This document shows, one piece after another, positions 9,908-19,443 of a stretch of 64,000 nucleotides of DNA (the stretch's first letter is position 1; each line of letters begins with the position of its first letter). The stretch spans positions 1,302,001 to 1,366,000 of the forward strand of contig NZ_QLUW01000002.1 of assembly GCF_003268025.1 (NCBI RefSeq), written 5' to 3'. Under the pieces are notes generated by a model that was given only the letters and a program-made list of their open reading frames with translations, did not search any database and was not told the DNA's origin. Position numbers and translations under genes: made by a program. The stretch comes from Paenibacillus montanisoli (GTDB lineage: Bacteria; Bacillota; Bacilli; Paenibacillales; Paenibacillaceae).

Positions 9908-10251
9908 ACGAACTCCACGACCTTCGCGTCGGACCAGAGACGCTCGATATTATAGTATTCGCGTTCTTCGCGGTGGAAAATATGAACGACGACATCGCCG
10001 ATGTCGACCAGTACCCATCTTCCCGTGTCGACGCCCTCAATGCCGCGGACGCGCGCGCCGCTCATTTCCGCCTGCTTGCGGATTTCGGTCGTAATGGCTT
10101 GCACCTGCACGTCGGAATTCCCGTGGCAGATGACGAAATAGTCTGCTACGAGCGAAATATTTTTCAAATCTAGCGCGACGACGTTTTGCGCTTTCTTATC
10201 ATCAGCCGCCTTGACTACAATCTGCAGCAGTTCATCGGATTGTACCGTCAT
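9904..10251 (-). CDS. rsfS: Ribosomal silencing factor RsfS
   Basis: 115-residue RsfS/Iojap family protein that binds ribosomal protein uL14 and blocks subunit joining when nutrients are low (established for the family). Characteristic sequence: ADYFVICHGNSDVQVQAIT and GRWVLVDIGDVVVHIFH. It overlaps both neighbours by 4 nt, indicating coupled translation within the yqe operon. Confidence 0.95.
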   Translation of the reverse strand: MTVQSDELLQIVVKAADDKKAQNVVALDLKNISLVADYFVICHGNSDVQVQAITTEIRKQAEMSGARVRGIEGVDTGRWVLVDIGDVVVHIFHREEREYYNIERLWSDAKVVEFV

Positions 10252-10823
10252 TGCTCAGCCTCCCGTATCGTTAGTAGTAAATCGTTGCGCGCCGCAATCG
10301 TGAGCGGATAGATCCGTTTGCCTTGCTGCAGCAAATAGGAAATCGTCGAGTCGAAGCCCGAAATCAGCGCCTTTTCCAAACTATGCTCGGCTAATTCCCG
10401 AATTTTATGCACGCCGGGAAAATCGCGGCCGGGTTCCATGTAATCGGCTAGGCAGACGATTTTATCCATGAGCGTCATGCGCTCGCGTCCGGAGGTGTGG
10501 AACCTGATGGCATCCAGGATTTCAATGTCATCGACGCCAAAATCGCGCTTTGCGACAAACGCGCCGACCGGCGCATGCCACAGCTCCTTGTCATAGGCCA
10601 GCAAGTCGCCGGGCAGCCCTTCCTCCCGAATAATCGCTTCCATGCGGGAGGTCGGCCAATATTTCGCGACATCATGGAGAATCGCAGCTTGCTCCGCCTT
10701 CTCCGCATCCGCGCCGAACCGTCCCGCAAGAATTACGGCGGTCTCCATGACGCCAACGGTATGCGTCCATCTGCGTTCCGGCATCTCGGCTTTGACCCTT
10801 GCCATCATCTCATTGCGATTCAT
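10248..10823 (-). CDS. yqeK: YqeK, HD-domain nucleotide hydrolase
   Basis: 191-residue HD-domain protein; the family is described as hydrolysing diadenosine tetraphosphate. The metal-binding HD is in AAILHDVAKYWP, and a further His is in DAIRFHTSGR. The ATG at 10823 is preceded by CAAGGA and overlaps the 3' end of nadD by 14 nt. The open frame runs further upstream only because it is read through nadD. Confidence 0.92.
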   Translation of the reverse strand: MNRNEMMARVKAEMPERRWTHTVGVMETAVILAGRFGADAEKAEQAAILHDVAKYWPTSRMEAIIREEGLPGDLLAYDKELWHAPVGAFVAKRDFGVDDIEILDAIRFHTSGRERMTLMDKIVCLADYMEPGRDFPGVHKIRELAEHSLEKALISGFDSTISYLLQQGKRIYPLTIAARNDLLLTIREAEQ

Positions 10824-11403
10824 AGAGACCATTCCTTGTAATGAAAGAGTAGACCTTCTCCGGCACGAGGAAGCGAATGGAGCGTCCCTGCGCCCGGCGG
10901 TCTCGGACATCGGTCGAGGAAAGCTTGATCTGAGGCATTTCGACGATCGTCAGCCGATCCCGCAAGAAAGCGGGCAGGTTGTCGACCTTCATATCCTGGC
11001 CGCCGCGCGTCATGCCGATAAACCGAACCATCTCGGCTAGCCGCTCGATTTCATGCCACTGCGCCAAATCGTTCACGCGGTCCGTCCCGATGATGATGCT
11101 GAACTCCCGTCCGGGATACTGCTCATGAAGCATTTTGATCGTGTTGATCGTATAGCTCTTGCCGTCGCTGTCCAGCTCCACGTCCATCGCGCGGAAATGC
11201 GGTTGAAAATCGATCGCGCGATACACCATTTCCAGTCTCGTCTGACCGTCGGCAACCGGACCGTTCTCCTTCAGCGGCGGCTGTCCGGCCGGAATGAACC
11301 ATACCTCGTCAAGGCCGCATGCTTCGCGTGCCGACTCGGCGGCAAGCATATGGCCGATGTGAATGGGATCGAACGTACCGCCCATAAAACCCACTTTTAT
11401 CAT
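10810..11403 (-). CDS. nadD: Nicotinate-nucleotide adenylyltransferase
   Basis: Converts nicotinate mononucleotide to deamido-NAD in NAD synthesis. The 197 residues carry the nucleotidyltransferase signature GGTFDPIHIGHML at the N-terminus and ISSTDVR-like LSSTDVRDRR at the C-terminus. Length and operon position (between yhbY and yqeK) match B. subtilis. Confidence 0.96.
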   Translation of the reverse strand: MIKVGFMGGTFDPIHIGHMLAAESAREACGLDEVWFIPAGQPPLKENGPVADGQTRLEMVYRAIDFQPHFRAMDVELDSDGKSYTINTIKMLHEQYPGREFSIIIGTDRVNDLAQWHEIERLAEMVRFIGMTRGGQDMKVDNLPAFLRDRLTIVEMPQIKLSSTDVRDRRAQGRSIRFLVPEKVYSFITRNGLYESQ

Positions 11404-11436
11404 GCGTCAAGGTTCCTCCGCTTTGGCTTTTCTTCC

Positions 11437-11727
11437 CTATGGAAGCTCGATCGTTTTATGATCCTTGGATTCCTTATACAGTACGATCGTTTTGCCGATG
11501 ACTTGCACGAGCTCGGAGCCCGATTCTTCGGCAATCCACTCGCCGACTTCCTTCGGGTCGTCCATGCAGTTGTTCAGCACGGACACCTTGATCAGCTCGC
11601 GCACCTCAATGGCCTCTTCGATATGGCGGACGAGGTGATCGTTCGTGCCGCCCTTGCCGACTTGAAAAATCGGCTGCAAATGATGCGCGAGCGAACGCAG
11701 ATGGCGCTTTTGTTTACCTGTTAGCAT
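11437..11727 (-). CDS. yhbY: YhbY/YqeI, CRM-domain ribosome assembly RNA-binding protein
   Basis: 96-residue single CRM-domain protein with the signature FQVGKGGTND and an N-terminal LTGKQKRHLRSLAHHL. It is associated with pre-50S ribosomes in other bacteria. It lies between aroE and nadD, as yqeI does in B. subtilis. Confidence 0.95.
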   Translation of the reverse strand: MLTGKQKRHLRSLAHHLQPIFQVGKGGTNDHLVRHIEEAIEVRELIKVSVLNNCMDDPKEVGEWIAEESGSELVQVIGKTIVLYKESKDHKTIELP

Positions 11728-11750
11728 TTGTGATTCCCTCTCTCGTCAAA

Positions 11751-12614
11751 TTAGCTGTTGGCCCGCAGCGCATCCAGCACCGTTTCCCGCATCGCGGTAA
11801 CCGGAGCCGGACGGCCCGTCCAATATTCAAAGGCGTACGCGCCTTGATAAATAAACATCCCGAGCCCGCCATGAATCCGGCAGCCCCGTTCCTTCGCTTC
11901 CGCGAGAAACCTCGTCGTCAGCGGGTTGTAAATGAGATCGCTCGCTACCGCATCCGGCTTCAGCCACGCACTGTCAACCGGCGTCGCGTCGACGTTCGGA
12001 TACATGCCAAGCGAGGTCGTATTAATTATGATATCGTTGCAGCCGCAGGCTTCCCTCAGGTCATCTTGTCCGATGGCCCTAATCGACGGGACGTGCCCCT
12101 TGAACGCCTCGGCCAGCTCTTCGGCTCTCGCAACGGTGCGGTTGGAAATCGTAATCGAGCCTACGCCTTCGCGGGCGAGCGCATATAGAATCCCCCGCGT
12201 CGCGCCGCCGGCGCCGACGATGAGCACGTTCGCTCCGGTCAAATCCGACTGAACCTCTTCCTTGAGAGACCGGACATAGCCGATGCCGTCGGTATTGAAG
12301 CCCGTCAGACGGCCGTCCGTATTGACGATCGTATTCACGGCGCCGATCGCTTGCGCGCTCTCGTCGATTTCATCGAGCAGCGGCATGATGTCCAGCTTGT
12401 GGGGAATCGTCACGTTCACGCCGCGAATGCCCATCGCCCTCACGCCCGCCACAAAATCGGTGAGCCTATCGGCCGTAATATGAAAAGCCGTATAAATGCC
12501 GTTGATGCCGGTTTCCCGAAACGCCCGGTTCATCATGATCGGCGATTTGGAATGGCGAATCGGGTCTCCGATCACGCTGTATAGCACGGTGTGGCTGTCA
12601 ACCGCGTTGCCCAT
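11751..12614 (-). CDS. aroE: Shikimate 5-dehydrogenase
   Basis: NADPH-dependent reduction of 3-dehydroshikimate in aromatic amino-acid synthesis. The 287 residues include the substrate-binding SKSPIMMNRAF, catalytic NVTIPHK (Lys) and the nucleotide-binding loop GAGGATRGI. It is embedded in the yqe block between yqeH and yhbY. Confidence 0.96.
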   Translation of the reverse strand: MGNAVDSHTVLYSVIGDPIRHSKSPIMMNRAFRETGINGIYTAFHITADRLTDFVAGVRAMGIRGVNVTIPHKLDIMPLLDEIDESAQAIGAVNTIVNTDGRLTGFNTDGIGYVRSLKEEVQSDLTGANVLIVGAGGATRGILYALAREGVGSITISNRTVARAEELAEAFKGHVPSIRAIGQDDLREACGCNDIIINTTSLGMYPNVDATPVDSAWLKPDAVASDLIYNPLTTRFLAEAKERGCRIHGGLGMFIYQGAYAFEYWTGRPAPVTAMRETVLDALRANS

Positions 12615-12681
12615 CCTCTATTCACTCTCCCCAAGTAAGCCAAGAAAAAACGGCTGCTGCCGCCTTTCATCGGCGCCGTTC

Positions 12682-13797
12682 TTAGATCAACGCGTCGCGC
12701 TGCAGCACCCGAATTCCCTTCGGCGCAAATACATCGATCAGCGCTCCGCTGCTGCCGTTAACATGAATCCAGCCTAAGCCGGAGATGAAGACATCCGTAT
12801 CGGTATTGCGGCGAATCGTCATGCGATGGCGAGTCCACGGCGGCATGTCGGCAAGCTGCTCCTTCGACGGCGGCGCGAGCATCTCGCCTTTATGGTTCTC
12901 GAAAAGCTCATCAGCCCGTTCAAGCTTCGTGCGGTGCACCTGAAGCGCATTCGACATGTAGAGCGTGAAGGATTGGCGTTCCCCTTCGATAAAATCAAAC
13001 CTGGCCAAAGCGCCTACGAACAGCGTCTGCCCCGCATTCAGCTGGTACACAAGCTGCTTGATCGGCTTGTCCGGGAGCAGCGCGCCAAGCACTCCGCGCG
13101 GCACGATTTCGGTCATGCGGTGCGCGTAGACGATACCCGGCGTATCGATAATCTCGTTTCCGTCATCAAGCGGGATGTGAATCGCGTCAAGCGTCGTGCC
13201 CGGATAACGGGATGTCGTCAGCTCGCGGTCCAGATCGCTGTAATCGTGAATCAGCCGGTTAATAAGCGTCGACTTCCCTACGTTCGTCGCCCCGACGACA
13301 TACACATCCCGTTTGCCGCGATGGATGCCGATCGATTCGATGACCCGGTCGAAGCCGATATTGCGCTTTGCCGAACAGAGCACGATGTCGACCACCTTCA
13401 GTCCTTGTGCCTTGGTCTGCTTTTGAACCCAGTTCAAGACCCGGTTCGGGTTGATGCCCTTTGGCAATAAATCGATCTTGTTCACGACGAGCAGCACCGG
13501 ATTGTTCCCCACAAACCTCTGCAGGCCCGAAATCAGGCTGCCTTCGAAATCGAACAAATCGACGATATGCACAACAAGGCTTTGCGTATTCGCAATGCCG
13601 CTCAGCAGCTTCAGAAAGTCGTCCTGATCGACGGCTACTGATGAAGCTTCATTATAATTCTTGATCCGGAAGCACCTTTGGCAGATGGCCGGCTCCTTCG
13701 CGAGCGCCGCCTGCGGAATGTAGCCCGGCTTGTCGACTGACTCGTTTTGCAGCTTGACGCCGCATCCGGCGCAAGCATCTTTGTCTAAGTAGCTCAT
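12682..13797 (-). CDS. yqeH: YqeH, circularly permuted ribosome-assembly GTPase
   Basis: 371 residues. It starts with a zinc finger (CAGCG…CQRC) and then has the GTPase motifs in permuted order: G4 VVNKIDLLP, then the P-loop GATNVGKST, then G3 DTPG. YqeH is needed for 30S subunit maturation in B. subtilis. The start at 13797 follows GGAGGA and overlaps the yqeG stop as ATGA. Confidence 0.96.
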   Translation of the reverse strand: MSYLDKDACAGCGVKLQNESVDKPGYIPQAALAKEPAICQRCFRIKNYNEASSVAVDQDDFLKLLSGIANTQSLVVHIVDLFDFEGSLISGLQRFVGNNPVLLVVNKIDLLPKGINPNRVLNWVQKQTKAQGLKVVDIVLCSAKRNIGFDRVIESIGIHRGKRDVYVVGATNVGKSTLINRLIHDYSDLDRELTTSRYPGTTLDAIHIPLDDGNEIIDTPGIVYAHRMTEIVPRGVLGALLPDKPIKQLVYQLNAGQTLFVGALARFDFIEGERQSFTLYMSNALQVHRTKLERADELFENHKGEMLAPPSKEQLADMPPWTRHRMTIRRNTDTDVFISGLGWIHVNGSSGALIDVFAPKGIRVLQRDALI

Positions 13798-14327
13798 GAT
13801 TCTCGTTGTTCCTCCTCGGGCCACAGCCCTTTCTTCCGCAGACGGGACAAGGCGAACTTCTCCAGCAGCCGGTTGAAACGGGTCATGATGCCTTCGTCAT
13901 TCGGGGCAATCGGACGAACGAGAATCGTGAACAATCCCATTCTTCTTCCCCCAAGCACGTCCGTCATCATCTGATCCCCGATTACGGCGGTTTGCTCCGC
14001 TGTCAGTCCAAGCACGTTCAAAGCGCGCGTAAACGCCCGTCCTGCAGGCTTGCGCGCGGCGTGCACGAACTCAATGTTCAGCGGATCCGCGAACTTTCCG
14101 ACTCTTCCCCGGTTATTATTCGACACAATGACGACCTTAAAGCCGAGATTATCGCGCACATCGTCAAGCCATTTGACTAGCTCCGGAGTGGCCAGCGGCA
14201 CCCGTGCTCCGACAAGCGTATTGTCAAGATCGGTAATGATGCCCCTTATGCCTTGCTCTTTCAACGTACGCAGATTGATATCATAAATGGTATTGACGCG
14301 CATGTGCGGCAACAGCCGTTCAAACAT
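13794..14327 (-). CDS. yqeG: YqeG, HAD-superfamily phosphatase (class IIIA)
   Basis: 177 residues with the nucleophile motif DLDNTLVG, the conserved VVSNNNRGRV and IGDQMMTDVLGG. Substrate unknown; family members include phosphatidylglycerophosphate phosphatases. It is the first gene of the yqe operon. The ATG at 14327 follows GGGAG; an 11-codon longer frame exists upstream. Confidence 0.92.
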   Translation of the reverse strand: MFERLLPHMRVNTIYDINLRTLKEQGIRGIITDLDNTLVGARVPLATPELVKWLDDVRDNLGFKVVIVSNNNRGRVGKFADPLNIEFVHAARKPAGRAFTRALNVLGLTAEQTAVIGDQMMTDVLGGRRMGLFTILVRPIAPNDEGIMTRFNRLLEKFALSRLRKKGLWPEEEQRES

Positions 14328-14387
14328 AGTTTCGACTCCCCTGCTATCGCTATCACGCAAACTATACCATAATTAGTGAATTTGTTG

Positions 14388-14431
14388 CAAAAAAGCCGGA
14401 AAAGATGCTTATCGCACCTTTCCCGGCTTCT
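14388..14431 (-). terminator. Terminator of the MoxR/DUF58/transglutaminase operon
   Basis: On the minus strand AGCCGGGAAAGGTGC pairs with GCATCTTTTCCGGCT (one bulge) and is followed by TTTTTT. It lies 15 nt beyond the transglutaminase stop. Confidence 0.85.
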
Positions 14432-14445
14432 CGGCTTGTCGGCTT

Positions 14446-16683
14446 CTAGCTTAAGTGTTCCCGAATATGCTTCATGGTCAGCGCGAGACGGTCCGCCTCT
14501 TCCCGCGTCATTGCCTTGCTGCTGTACATCGCCTGCTCGAACGCGACCTGTACCTCGCGGAATTGCGGCTGCAGCGAGGAGAGCCTGCCCGACCAGCGCG
14601 ACATCGTTTCCCTGACGGTCTCGTACTCGTTATAATCAAGCCCCTTCTTGCGGCAGTACTTGATCAAACGATTCGTATCCTTAACAATTCGTTCATTTAT
14701 GGACGCAGGGCCGCCGCGATAGCGCGCGAACTGTCCGCGCAGCTGGCGGAAGCTCAGCGCCCCGAGGATGACGGCCAGCACGGAAGCCGCCGTCCAGAAC
14801 ATCCAAGGCTCAGACTGGAAGCCGTTCTCTTCCGCTGCTTGCGGAGCGTCGTCCAATTCCGCTGCCAATTCAGGCTGCGTTTCCGGCTCCGGCGCGTCCT
14901 TAGGCAGCGCGTACGGGTATGCGAATCCTGAGGTAGGTTCGAACGGCAGCCAGCCGTAGCCGTTGAAATACACTTCGACCCAAGAATGCGCATCCGCGTT
15001 GCGAACCGTGTAGGTGCCGGCATCGCTTATCTCTTCCTCTTCGAGGCCCGTCATCCCCCGCAGCCGCTCCAGCTCCGGATCGACCGGCAACGAGCCCGGC
15101 GAGTATCCTTTCACCCAACGGGTCGGAATGCCTAGCGTTCTCGCCATGACCGCAAGCGAGGTGGAGAAATAATCGCAATAGCCTTCCCGCACTTCGAATA
15201 GGAAGGAATCGACGAAGTCCTCGCTGACGCGCTTCGTGACATCCGGCGTATTCGTATATTTATAGGTAAGCTGTAAATAGGAAATGAGTGCATTGACTTT
15301 ATCGTAAGGCGTCTCCGATTTGGACGTAATATTTTGCGCCAGCGTCTTGACCCGTTCAGGCAACGTATCCGGAACCTGAAGGTACATCGGATCGATGTCC
15401 GCGCTTGGCGATACTGCCGCTCCGCTTCGCAGCGCAGCCTCGTCCAGTACCGGCACCTTCGACTGAATGTCATACTTCTTCGGATAATCGGACGAATCGG
15501 AATCCGGCAGCCTTAGTTCCCACGAATCCTGCATCCAATCCAGTTTCGGCAGCGGCGTCGTCTCCCCGTCTACCGAAATGACGGCGGAGATCGGCCCGGC
15601 GCCGAAGAGGACGGGGAACTTATCTTTGCGCATCATCGTAATCGACTGGTCGACCGTTTCGGTCTTCGTCGACTCCGAAATGCCGGCGGATTTCAGCGGC
15701 TGCTTGCTGGCAAGGGACTCCAGCGCATTCTCCCTCTTCTCCTGCTGCGCCTCCGACCATCCGTTGCCGTTATAGAGCGCTTTCGTTTCACCGCGCCAAT
15801 AGCTTCGTTTCGTTGTCGTGACGGTCATGACCGGCGTGTAATCGAATTCGAAGCCGCCGCCAAGCACATTATCGTCGCGGCTGTAGCCGGATTGACCGGT
15901 TACATTGCTCTTGGAAGCGGCCACGGTGATCGCTTTGTCGCCGACCAGATTGGGAATCGACTCTCCGCGCGCTTCCTTCCAAGCCGTGTACGGGTCGGTC
16001 AAAACCGGTTTGACGGCCGGTACGAACAGCCCGGCGCCCATTACGAGCGTGATGATCAGAAGCATCGGCAGGAAAAGGCTCAGCGGATATTCGAGCAGAT
16101 GCGCCCAATTCTCCGGATGCCGCTCCTTGAATCGCGAGAAGTGGCTGGCCACAAGCCAGCCGAGGCCGATAAAGACGAGCCATGCGATCTCGTCCCACAA
16201 ATGGATTGGCGTAAACAGCGAGTCCGCGGCCGCGAGCGACAGAATCGCAAACCCGACCGCGATCATCATATAGGCGCGTTTGTGCCGCAGCAGCACGATG
16301 CAGTGAAAGACGGCCCAAACGCCAAGGCTGATCCAAATGAAAGGCGTCAATTGGCTGTATTGCATCTTGAACCAGTCCAGCCATTGCGCCGCCGACCCCT
16401 TGTCGCCTTCGAACGCGACCCACGTATAGCCCGAGTAGGCGGCATTCAGTCCGACAAGCGTGACCAGCTGCACGGTGCCGGACAGCAGTTTCGATGGGAT
16501 AAGCAAATTCGCGGCTACCGCGGCGAATAGGACGCCGTTCACGATCGTGAACGTCTCTTCCCACCAATAATCGCCGAGGCAGCGTATCCATTGATACACG
16601 ATCAGGGCCGAGAAAATGGCGGATAGCTTGCGGTATGCGTCTGCGGAAAACCATTGGATGGCCGCTCGGTTGAAGGTTCTCAT
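14446..16683 (-). CDS. Membrane transglutaminase-like protein (DUF3488/DUF4129 type)
   Basis: 745 residues: N-terminal cluster of membrane helices (about 1-230), an extracytoplasmic part with a transglutaminase/protease core, a further membrane helix near residue 625 and a C-terminal cytoplasmic tail. The catalytic triad is visible as Cys in REGYCDYFSTSLA, His in NADAHSWVEVYF and Asp/Glu context in WLPFEPTSGF. It ends a three-gene operon with a MoxR ATPase and a DUF58 protein, a recurrent trio whose substrate is not established. Start at 16683 follows GGAGGTC. Confidence 0.9.
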   Translation of the reverse strand: MRTFNRAAIQWFSADAYRKLSAIFSALIVYQWIRCLGDYWWEETFTIVNGVLFAAVAANLLIPSKLLSGTVQLVTLVGLNAAYSGYTWVAFEGDKGSAAQWLDWFKMQYSQLTPFIWISLGVWAVFHCIVLLRHKRAYMMIAVGFAILSLAAADSLFTPIHLWDEIAWLVFIGLGWLVASHFSRFKERHPENWAHLLEYPLSLFLPMLLIITLVMGAGLFVPAVKPVLTDPYTAWKEARGESIPNLVGDKAITVAASKSNVTGQSGYSRDDNVLGGGFEFDYTPVMTVTTTKRSYWRGETKALYNGNGWSEAQQEKRENALESLASKQPLKSAGISESTKTETVDQSITMMRKDKFPVLFGAGPISAVISVDGETTPLPKLDWMQDSWELRLPDSDSSDYPKKYDIQSKVPVLDEAALRSGAAVSPSADIDPMYLQVPDTLPERVKTLAQNITSKSETPYDKVNALISYLQLTYKYTNTPDVTKRVSEDFVDSFLFEVREGYCDYFSTSLAVMARTLGIPTRWVKGYSPGSLPVDPELERLRGMTGLEEEEISDAGTYTVRNADAHSWVEVYFNGYGWLPFEPTSGFAYPYALPKDAPEPETQPELAAELDDAPQAAEENGFQSEPWMFWTAASVLAVILGALSFRQLRGQFARYRGGPASINERIVKDTNRLIKYCRKKGLDYNEYETVRETMSRWSGRLSSLQPQFREVQVAFEQAMYSSKAMTREEADRLALTMKHIREHLS

Positions 16684-16684
16684 G

Positions 16685-17941
16685 CTAGCCGAGACCTCCT
16701 TCCAGCGCGTCCGGAAGTTCATGAAGCGCGCTTATCTCATGGACGGCAAAGCCGTTTTTGCGAAGCAGCTTCAGCCACTCGTTCCCGCGCAAATCGCCGA
16801 CCATGGTTCTACCCGCCGCATCCTTCCGCTTCAAATGAATCAGAACCGGCACGACGCCTGTGCGATTGAGCCATTCCATCGCGCGAATCGTCTCCTCCCC
16901 GACCTGGGGACTGACGATGACGACGAAGGAGCCTGGCACCGCGAGGTTCGCGGACTGTCTGACGGCCCGGTAAAGCGGCTGATCGCCGTCCGCTTGCACG
17001 CGGACGAGATGGTTCATGATCAAATCGCGCTGATCGGCAGCCGCTTTGGGCGTGAAGCCCTCGCTCTTCGCCCCTACGGAGATCAAGCCGATCGCGGTCG
17101 ACCGCCGGAAGCCGAAATCAAGCAAAGATGCCGCCGCCGATACCGCAAGTTCGAATTGGTCTTTGCTTCCGTAAGCGCCGGAATAACGATCCAGCATAAC
17201 GATCGTGCGCGGGAGCGATTCCCTCTCAAACTCTTTCGACTTCCATTGGCCCGTCTTCGCGGTCGCATTCCAATGAATGCGGGAGAGGCGGTCGCCGTAA
17301 ATATATTCGCGCACGCCGTTAATTTGAGTCGTTTCTTTCGCCGAAAGCCGCGACGCCGAAGTCGAATACGGCCCTTTGGCCCCCCGTTTCAGCTGCTTCC
17401 ATTGCCGAATGGCGACCATGCGCGGATAAACGGTGAACGGCTCTGACGATTCGAAGGCGCCTTTGTGCTCGAACAGGCCGAAAATATCCCGCGTCGAGCA
17501 TTCCGTCGATTCAAACCGGTACACGCCCCGCTCGAGCGGCGGCGTCAAGTACTGGACGACTCCGTTTCTGCGGTAATTCGGCACGAAGGAAGCCTCGAAC
17601 GGAATGATGTTTCCGCTGTTGCTCTTAAGCCTGTCGCGAACAAGCACGTATGGAATCGGCCAAAAGCCTGGAATGTGCATGGATAGGTTGACTTCAAGCC
17701 GCGTTCCGGCAGCGAGCGATTGCTCCGTGACCGTGTTCGTCCCGTTCTGAAGACGCCGGACGCCCGACACCTTTGCGATGCCGCTCCATCGGCCGAATAC
17801 CAAGTAGATTAATAGCACGTTGAAAATACAGAACAGCATGAACGACGTTTTGCCGCCTTGAAAAAGGACGAATAAGAGCGAGCTTATATAAACTAAGCCT
17901 ATCAAACGCCATCGGAATATTGTCGCTTTAGCCGTCAACAT
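16685..17941 (-). CDS. DUF58 domain membrane protein
   Basis: 418 residues with two N-terminal membrane helices (about 10-50) and a DUF58 region bearing the typical GDRLSRIHWNATAK motif, followed by a von Willebrand A-like half (TIVMLDRYSG). DUF58 proteins pair with MoxR ATPases, probably as chaperoned adaptors. The stop is 1 nt from the downstream transglutaminase start and the start is 5 nt from the moxR stop, so the three are one operon. Confidence 0.88.
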   Translation of the reverse strand: MLTAKATIFRWRLIGLVYISSLLFVLFQGGKTSFMLFCIFNVLLIYLVFGRWSGIAKVSGVRRLQNGTNTVTEQSLAAGTRLEVNLSMHIPGFWPIPYVLVRDRLKSNSGNIIPFEASFVPNYRRNGVVQYLTPPLERGVYRFESTECSTRDIFGLFEHKGAFESSEPFTVYPRMVAIRQWKQLKRGAKGPYSTSASRLSAKETTQINGVREYIYGDRLSRIHWNATAKTGQWKSKEFERESLPRTIVMLDRYSGAYGSKDQFELAVSAAASLLDFGFRRSTAIGLISVGAKSEGFTPKAAADQRDLIMNHLVRVQADGDQPLYRAVRQSANLAVPGSFVVIVSPQVGEETIRAMEWLNRTGVVPVLIHLKRKDAAGRTMVGDLRGNEWLKLLRKNGFAVHEISALHELPDALEGGLG

Positions 17942-17946
17942 AAACG

Positions 17947-18903
17947 TTAACGCTCCATTCGGACTGGCACGTTCGTTTCCCGGATGACGGACTGGATGAC
18001 ATCCTCCGCGGAAAGGCCGTTCATCCGCGATTCCGTATGAAGAATGATCCGGTGGGCCAGAACGGTGGAAGCAAGCAGCTTCACGTCATCCGGAATCACG
18101 TAATCGCGCTCCTGCAGATAGGCGTTGGCCTTCGCCGCGGCCGTAAGCGAAATCGCCGCGCGCGGGCTGGTGCCAAGCTGAACGCCGCTGTGCGCGCGCG
18201 TGCCGCGCACGATCCGTACGATGTAATCCGCGACCGCATCATCCATATGGACGCGCTTCACCGCTTCCATCATGACCGCGATCTGCTCGACGGTAACGAC
18301 AGGCTCCAGCTTGTCGGCCGGCGATGACGCGTTCGGCGAAATAATCATCTGCCGCTCCGTCGCCGCATCCGGATAGCCCAAGGACAGCTTCATCATGAAC
18401 CGGTCCAGCTGCGCTTCCGGCAGCGTGTACGTGCCATCGAATTCGATCGGGTTTTGCGTGGCAATCAGCGTGAACGGTACCGGCAGCTCATGGGAATCGC
18501 CGTCGACCGTGACGTGGTGCTCCTCCATCGCTTCAAGCAGCGCCGATTGCGTCTTGGTCGTCGCCCGGTTGATTTCGTCGACGAGCAGCAGGTTCGCCAT
18601 TACCGGACCCGGCCGGAACATGAATGTCTCGTTCTTCGGATGATAAATGGCAACGCCCGTTATGTCGGTCGGCAGCAAGTCCGGATTACACTGGATGCGG
18701 CGGAATTGCCCGCCGATCGAACGCGCAAGCGCTTTCACGAGCTGCGTCTTGCCTGTACCCGGCACATCCTCGATGAGCACATGCCCGCCGGCCAGCAACG
18801 CGGTAAGGAGGCGCTCGATTTCGGTCTCTTTGCCCAGAATGCAGCTTCCCAGATTGCGCCTTATCTCCTTGCATAAGCGATACTCAGCAGTGCGATTGTC
18901 CAT
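17947..18903 (-). CDS. MoxR-type AAA+ ATPase
   Basis: 318 residues. Walker A is EDVPGTGKTQL, Walker B LLLVDEINRA, and sensor 1 lies in LIATQNPIE. The family acts as a chaperone-like ATPase for partner proteins of the DUF58/VWA type. It is the first gene of the operon. A GGAGGAATC ribosome site precedes the ATG. Confidence 0.93.
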   Translation of the reverse strand: MDNRTAEYRLCKEIRRNLGSCILGKETEIERLLTALLAGGHVLIEDVPGTGKTQLVKALARSIGGQFRRIQCNPDLLPTDITGVAIYHPKNETFMFRPGPVMANLLLVDEINRATTKTQSALLEAMEEHHVTVDGDSHELPVPFTLIATQNPIEFDGTYTLPEAQLDRFMMKLSLGYPDAATERQMIISPNASSPADKLEPVVTVEQIAVMMEAVKRVHMDDAVADYIVRIVRGTRAHSGVQLGTSPRAAISLTAAAKANAYLQERDYVIPDDVKLLASTVLAHRIILHTESRMNGLSAEDVIQSVIRETNVPVRMER

Positions 18904-18999
18904 GACGATTCCTCCCGGGTGATTAGGTAGTTGGTATGAGTGCTGATTGTATTATTTTACAAAATATACAACATCCCGTATAGCCTCAGAACGCCAAAA

Positions 19000-19036
19000 A
19001 AAATTGGAGATTCCCACAGGGATCTCCAATTGTTTG
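19000..19036 (-). terminator. Terminator of the spoVA operon
   Basis: On the minus strand AATTGGAGATCCC pairs with GGGAATCTCCAATT and runs into eight T. It lies 32 nt downstream of the spoVAE stop. Confidence 0.85.
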
Positions 19037-19068
19037 CTTTTTTGGCAATCGATCATGATAGGACCGGA

Positions 19069-19419
19069 TTACCCCTTCGGACGAACGACCAATGCCGCCA
19101 AAAAAGAGAAAATTATGGCGGCCGATATACCGGCGCTCGTAATGCTGAATATGCCGGTGATAATCCCGACCGGGCCGTCGTTCTGCAGCTCGGTTATGGC
19201 TCCTTGCACTAGCGCGTTGCCGAAATTTGAAATCGGAACGGTCGCGCCTGCGCCTGCGAAATTGATCAGCGGATCGTAAAAACCGAGCCCATCCACGACA
19301 GCGCCGGCGACAACAAGCGTCGCCATCGTATGCGCCGGCGTCAATTTCGCGACGTCGAACATCAGCTGCCCGAGTACGCAAATGCCGCCGCCGACGAGAA
19401 ATGCCCATAAATAAATCAT
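19069..19419 (-). CDS. spoVAE: SpoVAE (SpoVAEb-type) membrane protein
   Basis: 116-residue hydrophobic protein of the SpoVAC/SpoVAEb family: FLVGGGICVLGQL near the N-terminus and AGAGATVPISNFGNAL in the middle. With SpoVAC and SpoVAD it belongs to the channel for dipicolinic acid uptake into, and release from, spores. It is last of the three genes and carries four or so predicted membrane helices. Confidence 0.93.
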   Translation of the reverse strand: MIYLWAFLVGGGICVLGQLMFDVAKLTPAHTMATLVVAGAVVDGLGFYDPLINFAGAGATVPISNFGNALVQGAITELQNDGPVGIITGIFSITSAGISAAIIFSFLAALVVRPKG

Positions 19420-19443
19420 CCGTGCTCTGCTCCTTTCATGCTG